DNA of 64,000 nt, taken from Candidatus Tokpelaia sp. JSC085 (GTDB taxonomy: Bacteria > Pseudomonadota > Alphaproteobacteria > Rhizobiales > Rhizobiaceae). The translations under genes were made by a program, and so were the position numbers. The DNA lies in the NCBI GenBank assembly GCA_003331005.1, contig QENC01000001.1:186001-250000 (forward strand), in the 5' to 3' direction. The stretch's first letter is position 1, and each line of letters opens with the position of its first letter. Under the pieces are notes generated by a model. That model did no database searches. It was not told the DNA's origin and saw nothing but the letters and a program-made list of their open reading frames with translations. Below, one piece after another: positions 61,260 to 64,000 of this stretch.

Positions 61260-61481
61260 ATGGCTAAAAAAGAAGAAGTGCTCGAGTTTTCTGGTATTGT
61301 TACCGAACTTCTCCCTAATGCAATGTTTCATATCAAACTTGATAATGACCATGAGATTATTGCACATACTGCTGGCAGGATGCGTAAGAATCGTATTCGT
61401 GTACTAGCAGGTGATAAGGTGATGGTGGAAATAACCCCTTACGATCTGACCAAAGGGCGGATTACCTATCGTTACAAGTAA
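61260..61481 (+). CDS. infA: Translation initiation factor IF-1
   Basis: The small S1-fold factor that blocks the ribosomal A site during initiation. It has 73 residues and is nearly identical to the rhizobial sequence as I recall it: [40 protein letters not shown] and [17 protein letters not shown] 61260 is chosen; a GTG two codons upstream is in frame. maf follows after 11 bases, a conserved pair. Confidence 0.98.
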   Translation: MAKKEEVLEFSGIVTELLPNAMFHIKLDNDHEIIAHTAGRMRKNRIRVLAGDKVMVEITPYDLTKGRITYRYK

Positions 61482-61492
61482 GATTAAGCGGT

Positions 61493-62131
61493 ATGAATGT
61501 GGTGCAGGATGGAGTTTTTACGGAGAGACGCGCTGCCGCGCTGGTTCTTGCTTCTGCATCGCCGCTTCGTCTTGCTCTTCTACGCCAGATTGGTGTTGAA
61601 CCACAACACCTGCATGCATCCAATATTGATGAGAGGCCTAAACGAGGTGAGTATCCACGCTCCCTTGCAAAACGGCTTGCACAGGCCAAGGCGAAATATG
61701 CTGGACAGGCCACTCGGGACATACCTGGCCTTGAAAAAGCGTTGATTCTTGCTGCTGATACGGTTGTTTCTGTTGGCGGCACAATATTGCCTAAGCCAGA
61801 ATCGAAAGATGAAGCGTATCAATGTCTGCGTATTCTTTCTGGACGCACACATAAGGTTTTTACCAGTATCTGTTTGATCAGTGCAACGGGAAGATTGTAT
61901 CACAGACTTGTGAAAACACGTCTACGGTTCGCATTTTTGACTCATCAGGTGATTAATACCTATGTTGCATCAGAAGAATGGCGTGGGCAGGCTGGTGGCT
62001 ATGCTATTCATGGTCGGGCAGGTGCATTCGTTGTGTGTCTGTCTGGGTCCTATAGTGCTGTAATTGGGCTTGATCTTGCTGAAACGTTTCATCTGCTACA
62101 AGCACAGGACTACCCATTTTATGAAGGCTAG
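61493..62131 (+). CDS. Maf-like nucleotide pyrophosphatase
   Basis: A 212-residue Maf/HAM1-type protein that hydrolyses non-canonical or excess nucleoside triphosphates (dTTP, UTP or modified pyrimidines in characterised members). Signatures: LVLASASPLRLALLRQIGVE, ILAADTVVSVGG, ILSGRTHKVFTSICL and GYAIHGRAGAFV with SGSYSAVIGLDL. The common rhizobial order is infA-maf-yacG; yacG is absent here, replaced by a non-coding stretch and clpB. Confidence 0.93.
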   Translation: MNVVQDGVFTERRAAALVLASASPLRLALLRQIGVEPQHLHASNIDERPKRGEYPRSLAKRLAQAKAKYAGQATRDIPGLEKALILAADTVVSVGGTILPKPESKDEAYQCLRILSGRTHKVFTSICLISATGRLYHRLVKTRLRFAFLTHQVINTYVASEEWRGQAGGYAIHGRAGAFVVCLSGSYSAVIGLDLAETFHLLQAQDYPFYEG

Positions 62132-62172
62132 TTAAATCAGCATCGCTAAAAAGAAGCGCAAAGTATGAGTAT

Positions 62173-62314
62173 GCTGTTTCCTGAAGCTGAAAACAGCAAG
62201 CTCTATATTTTTTGATTCAGTTGCACATCGCAGTCCTAAATTTCTGGTTGTTATGTGCTATCAGGTATACAAGTTTATAGGACTGATAGTGAGCCAATGG
62301 CTTGCTGTTTTCAG
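62173..62314. repeat. Nested inverted repeats upstream of clpB (possible structured RNA)
   Basis: CTGAAAACAGCAAGC (62187-62201) is repeated exactly inverted as GCTTGCTGTTTTCAG (62300-62314), enclosing 98 bases. Inside lies a second pair, CAGTCCTA (62231-62238) and TAGGACTG (62278-62285), and a competing pair CTATCAG (62258-62264) and CTGATAG (62283-62289). A local hairpin GCTGTTT (62173-62179) / AAACAGC (62191-62197) competes with the outer stem. The shape suggests an RNA of about 140 nt with alternative folds. It ends inside the presumed clpB promoter. No known RNA family is recognised. Confidence 0.5.
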
Positions 62315-62328
62315 AAATATCACCATAT
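62301..62328 (+). promoter_or_regulatory. Candidate RpoH-type (heat-shock) promoter of clpB
   Basis: CTTGCT (62301-62306), 16 bases, then CCATAT (62323-62328), close to the alphaproteobacterial heat-shock pattern CTTGAA-N16/17-CYTATNT. Transcription would begin near 62335, leaving a leader of about 50 bases. Its -35 box overlaps the right arm of the long inverted repeat. Confidence 0.5.
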
Positions 62329-62386
62329 TTCCTTCTGGAATCCTCCAAAAGAAGCGTTCAATCAATAACGATTAGGAGATGCTTGC

Positions 62387-64000
62387 GTGAATATTGAAAA
62401 GTGTACGGAGCGGGTACGCGGTTTTATTCAGGCAGCGCAAAGTTATGCGCTGTCTTCTGATAATCAACAGCTTGCACCTGAGCATTTGCTAAAAATGCTT
62501 ATTGACGATACTGAGGGATTTTGTGCTGCATTGATTCAGCAGGCTGGCGGACAACTTTCAGATATCAAGATGGCTTTAAAAAACGCGCTTGATAACTTGC
62601 CAAAAGTGAGTGGAGGGAACGGTCAACTTTATTTAACCCAGCCACTTCTAAGAGTTTTTGCAAGAGCTGAAGCATTGGCTGATCAAACAGGGGATAGTTA
62701 TGTAACTGTTGAACGTTTGCTTCAGGCTCTCTCGATGGAAAAAACCGCGAAAACATCAGAAATTTTGAGGCAGAGTCAAATTACACCAGAAGTCCTTGAG
62801 AGAGTCATTAATGAAATGCGTAAAGGCCAAACAGCAAATTCAGTATCATCGGAAAGCCAGTATGATGCCTTAAGAAAATATACGCGGGATCTGACTGATG
62901 AAGCACGTGAAGGTCAATTGGATCCTGTTATCGGGCGTGATGAGGAAATTCGCCGGACTCTTCAGGTTTTATCCAGGAGAACAAAGAACAATCCTATACT
63001 GATTGGTGAGCCTGGAGTCGGGAAAACTGCGATTATTGAAGGCATGGCCCTGCGCATTATTAATGGCGATGTCCCTGAATCGTTGCGGGCAAAATCGTTG
63101 TTGGCACTTGATTTAGGTGCGATGATTGCTGGTGCAAAATATCGCGGTGAGTTTGAGGAGCGCTTAAGATCCGTTTTATCGGAGATTCAAACATCTGCGG
63201 GGCAAATTATTCTATTCATTGATGAGGTGCACACGCTTGTTGGTGCAGGTCAAACAGATGGTGCCATGGATGCATCCAACCTTTTAAAACCGGCGCTCGC
63301 CCGCGGGGAACTTCACTGTGTTGGTGCTACCACACTTGAGGAATACCGTAAATATGTTGAGAAAGATGCTGCATTGGCGCGTCGTTTTCAACCGGTTTTC
63401 GTTGATGAACCAACAGTAGAGGATACTATTTCAATGCTGCGTGGCATCAAGGAAAAATATGAACAACATCACAAGGTGCGTGTTTCTGATGCGGCTCTTG
63501 TCGCAGCGGCGACATTGTCAAATCGCTATATTGCTAACCGGTTTTTGCCTGATAAAGCCATTGATCTTGTTGATGAGGCAGCATCTCGTTTGCGTATGCA
63601 AGTAGATTCCAAGCCGGAAAAACTTGATGAAATTGACCGTCGTATTATGCAGCTGAAAATTGAGTATGAAGCTTTGAAAGCAGAAAAGGATACAGCTTCA
63701 AAGGATCGTCTAGAATGTCTGGGAGATGAACTGAACAGTCTTGAAGAAACATCTCGGATAATGACTGCCATTTGGCAGGCAGAAAAACAAAAACTTGGGC
63801 ATGCTGCTGATCTGAAAAAAGAACTTGATAGCGCCCGCACTGCCTTGGCTATTGCACAGCGCAATGGTGCCTTTCAAAAGGCTGGGGAGTTAGCATACGG
63901 AAAAATTCCGGACTTGGAAAAACAGCTGAAAGCAGCGGAAAGCCAAGAATGCCAAACTTCCATGGTCCAGGAAATAGTGATACCTGACCATGTTGCTCAG
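62387..64000 (+). CDS. clpB: ATP-dependent chaperone ClpB (N-terminal 538 codons; runs off the window)
   Basis: ClpB is the disaggregase that rescues aggregated proteins with DnaK. The start is GTG 62387, with AGGAG at 8 bases, and the frame is open to the last base of the window. The N domain (1-145) begins MNIEKCTERVRGFIQAAQSYA; the first AAA+ domain has Walker A IGEPGVGKTAIIEGM and Walker B ILFIDEVHTLVGAGQ, then GATTLEEYRKYVEKDAALARRFQ (part). The coiled-coil middle domain begins near residue 400 (RIMQLKIEYEALKAEKD) and continues to the window edge. The M domain and its length distinguish it from ClpA. The second ATPase ring is outside. Confidence 0.97.
   Translation, partial: MNIEKCTERVRGFIQAAQSYALSSDNQQLAPEHLLKMLIDDTEGFCAALIQQAGGQLSDIKMALKNALDNLPKVSGGNGQLYLTQPLLRVFARAEALADQTGDSYVTVERLLQALSMEKTAKTSEILRQSQITPEVLERVINEMRKGQTANSVSSESQYDALRKYTRDLTDEAREGQLDPVIGRDEEIRRTLQVLSRRTKNNPILIGEPGVGKTAIIEGMALRIINGDVPESLRAKSLLALDLGAMIAGAKYRGEFEERLRSVLSEIQTSAGQIILFIDEVHTLVGAGQTDGAMDASNLLKPALARGELHCVGATTLEEYRKYVEKDAALARRFQPVFVDEPTVEDTISMLRGIKEKYEQHHKVRVSDAALVAAATLSNRYIANRFLPDKAIDLVDEAASRLRMQVDSKPEKLDEIDRRIMQLKIEYEALKAEKDTASKDRLECLGDELNSLEETSRIMTAIWQAEKQKLGHAADLKKELDSARTALAIAQRNGAFQKAGELAYGKIPDLEKQLKAAESQECQTSMVQEIVIPDHVAQ

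Noticed and set aside
1-64000. CRISPR arrays, insertion sequences, prophage, toxin-antitoxin or secretion clusters
   Set aside because: No regularly spaced repeats, transposase, integrase or phage-type genes were seen; all larger ORFs are accounted for by housekeeping or conserved rhizobial families.

Overview
The window is chromosomal DNA of an alphaproteobacterium, and the gene content and order point to the order Hyphomicrobiales (Rhizobiales). The markers are conserved rhizobial blocks: hslVU divergent from hisB-hisH-hisA-hisF-hisE-coaA; secA divergent from a parvulin and argJ; BolA / J-domain protein / cobS / cobT; ftsK-lolA; NDUFA12-DUF2155; infA-maf; three-subunit pntAA-pntAB-pntB; dnaA-dnaN-recF. 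Base composition looks AT-rich by eye, and decayed or lost genes (addAB, the FtsK gamma domain) suggest a host-associated lineage under moderate genome reduction, perhaps near Bartonellaceae. I cannot name a species. Retained synthesis of histidine, arginine, lysine/DAP, chorismate, isoprenoids and pyridoxal phosphate shows the cell is still metabolically capable.

Layout. 1-5.4 kb: the end of accC, RNase P RNA, tRNA-Ser(GGA), pdxJ, fpr, tsaE, a scar holding a ruined addA, and trxA. 5.4-9.5 kb: BolA, J-domain protein, cobS, cobT. 9.5-14.2 kb: an 829-bp gene-free stretch with a perfect DnaA box, then dnaA, dnaN, recF. 14.4-19 kb: aroQ and the cytochrome bo3 oxidase operon cyoABCD. 19-25.2 kb: coaA and his genes on the minus strand, all tightly coupled, with hslVU divergent. 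25.7-35.9 kb: ferredoxin, CarD, dapD, LOG protein, YggT, ppa, typA, mgtE, M3 peptidase, DUF1737 protein. 36.2-43.1 kb: secA, parvulin, argJ, a TcyP-type cystine transporter. 43.2-48.9 kb: methyltransferase, lolA, ftsK, SH3 protein, folD. 49.3-56.8 kb: transhydrogenase, dxs, DUF2155, NDUFA12, gatB. 57.1-64 kb: thrS, guaA, infA, maf and the first 538 codons of clpB.

How the parts work together. Replication initiation and its clamp and gap repair genes lie together. Respiration is represented by the bo3 oxidase, a complex I accessory subunit and the transhydrogenase. Protein quality control (hslVU, clpB, secA, parvulin, lolA) is prominent, and hslV and clpB each have a plausible RpoH-type promoter.

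I found no CRISPR array, insertion sequence, prophage, toxin-antitoxin or secretion cluster, and nothing that amounts to a clearly new system. The observations most worth following are the addA ruin, the FtsK lacking its DNA-reading gamma domain, a 14-codon leader ORF fused by overlap to ppa, and a structured inverted-repeat element overlapping the clpB promoter.
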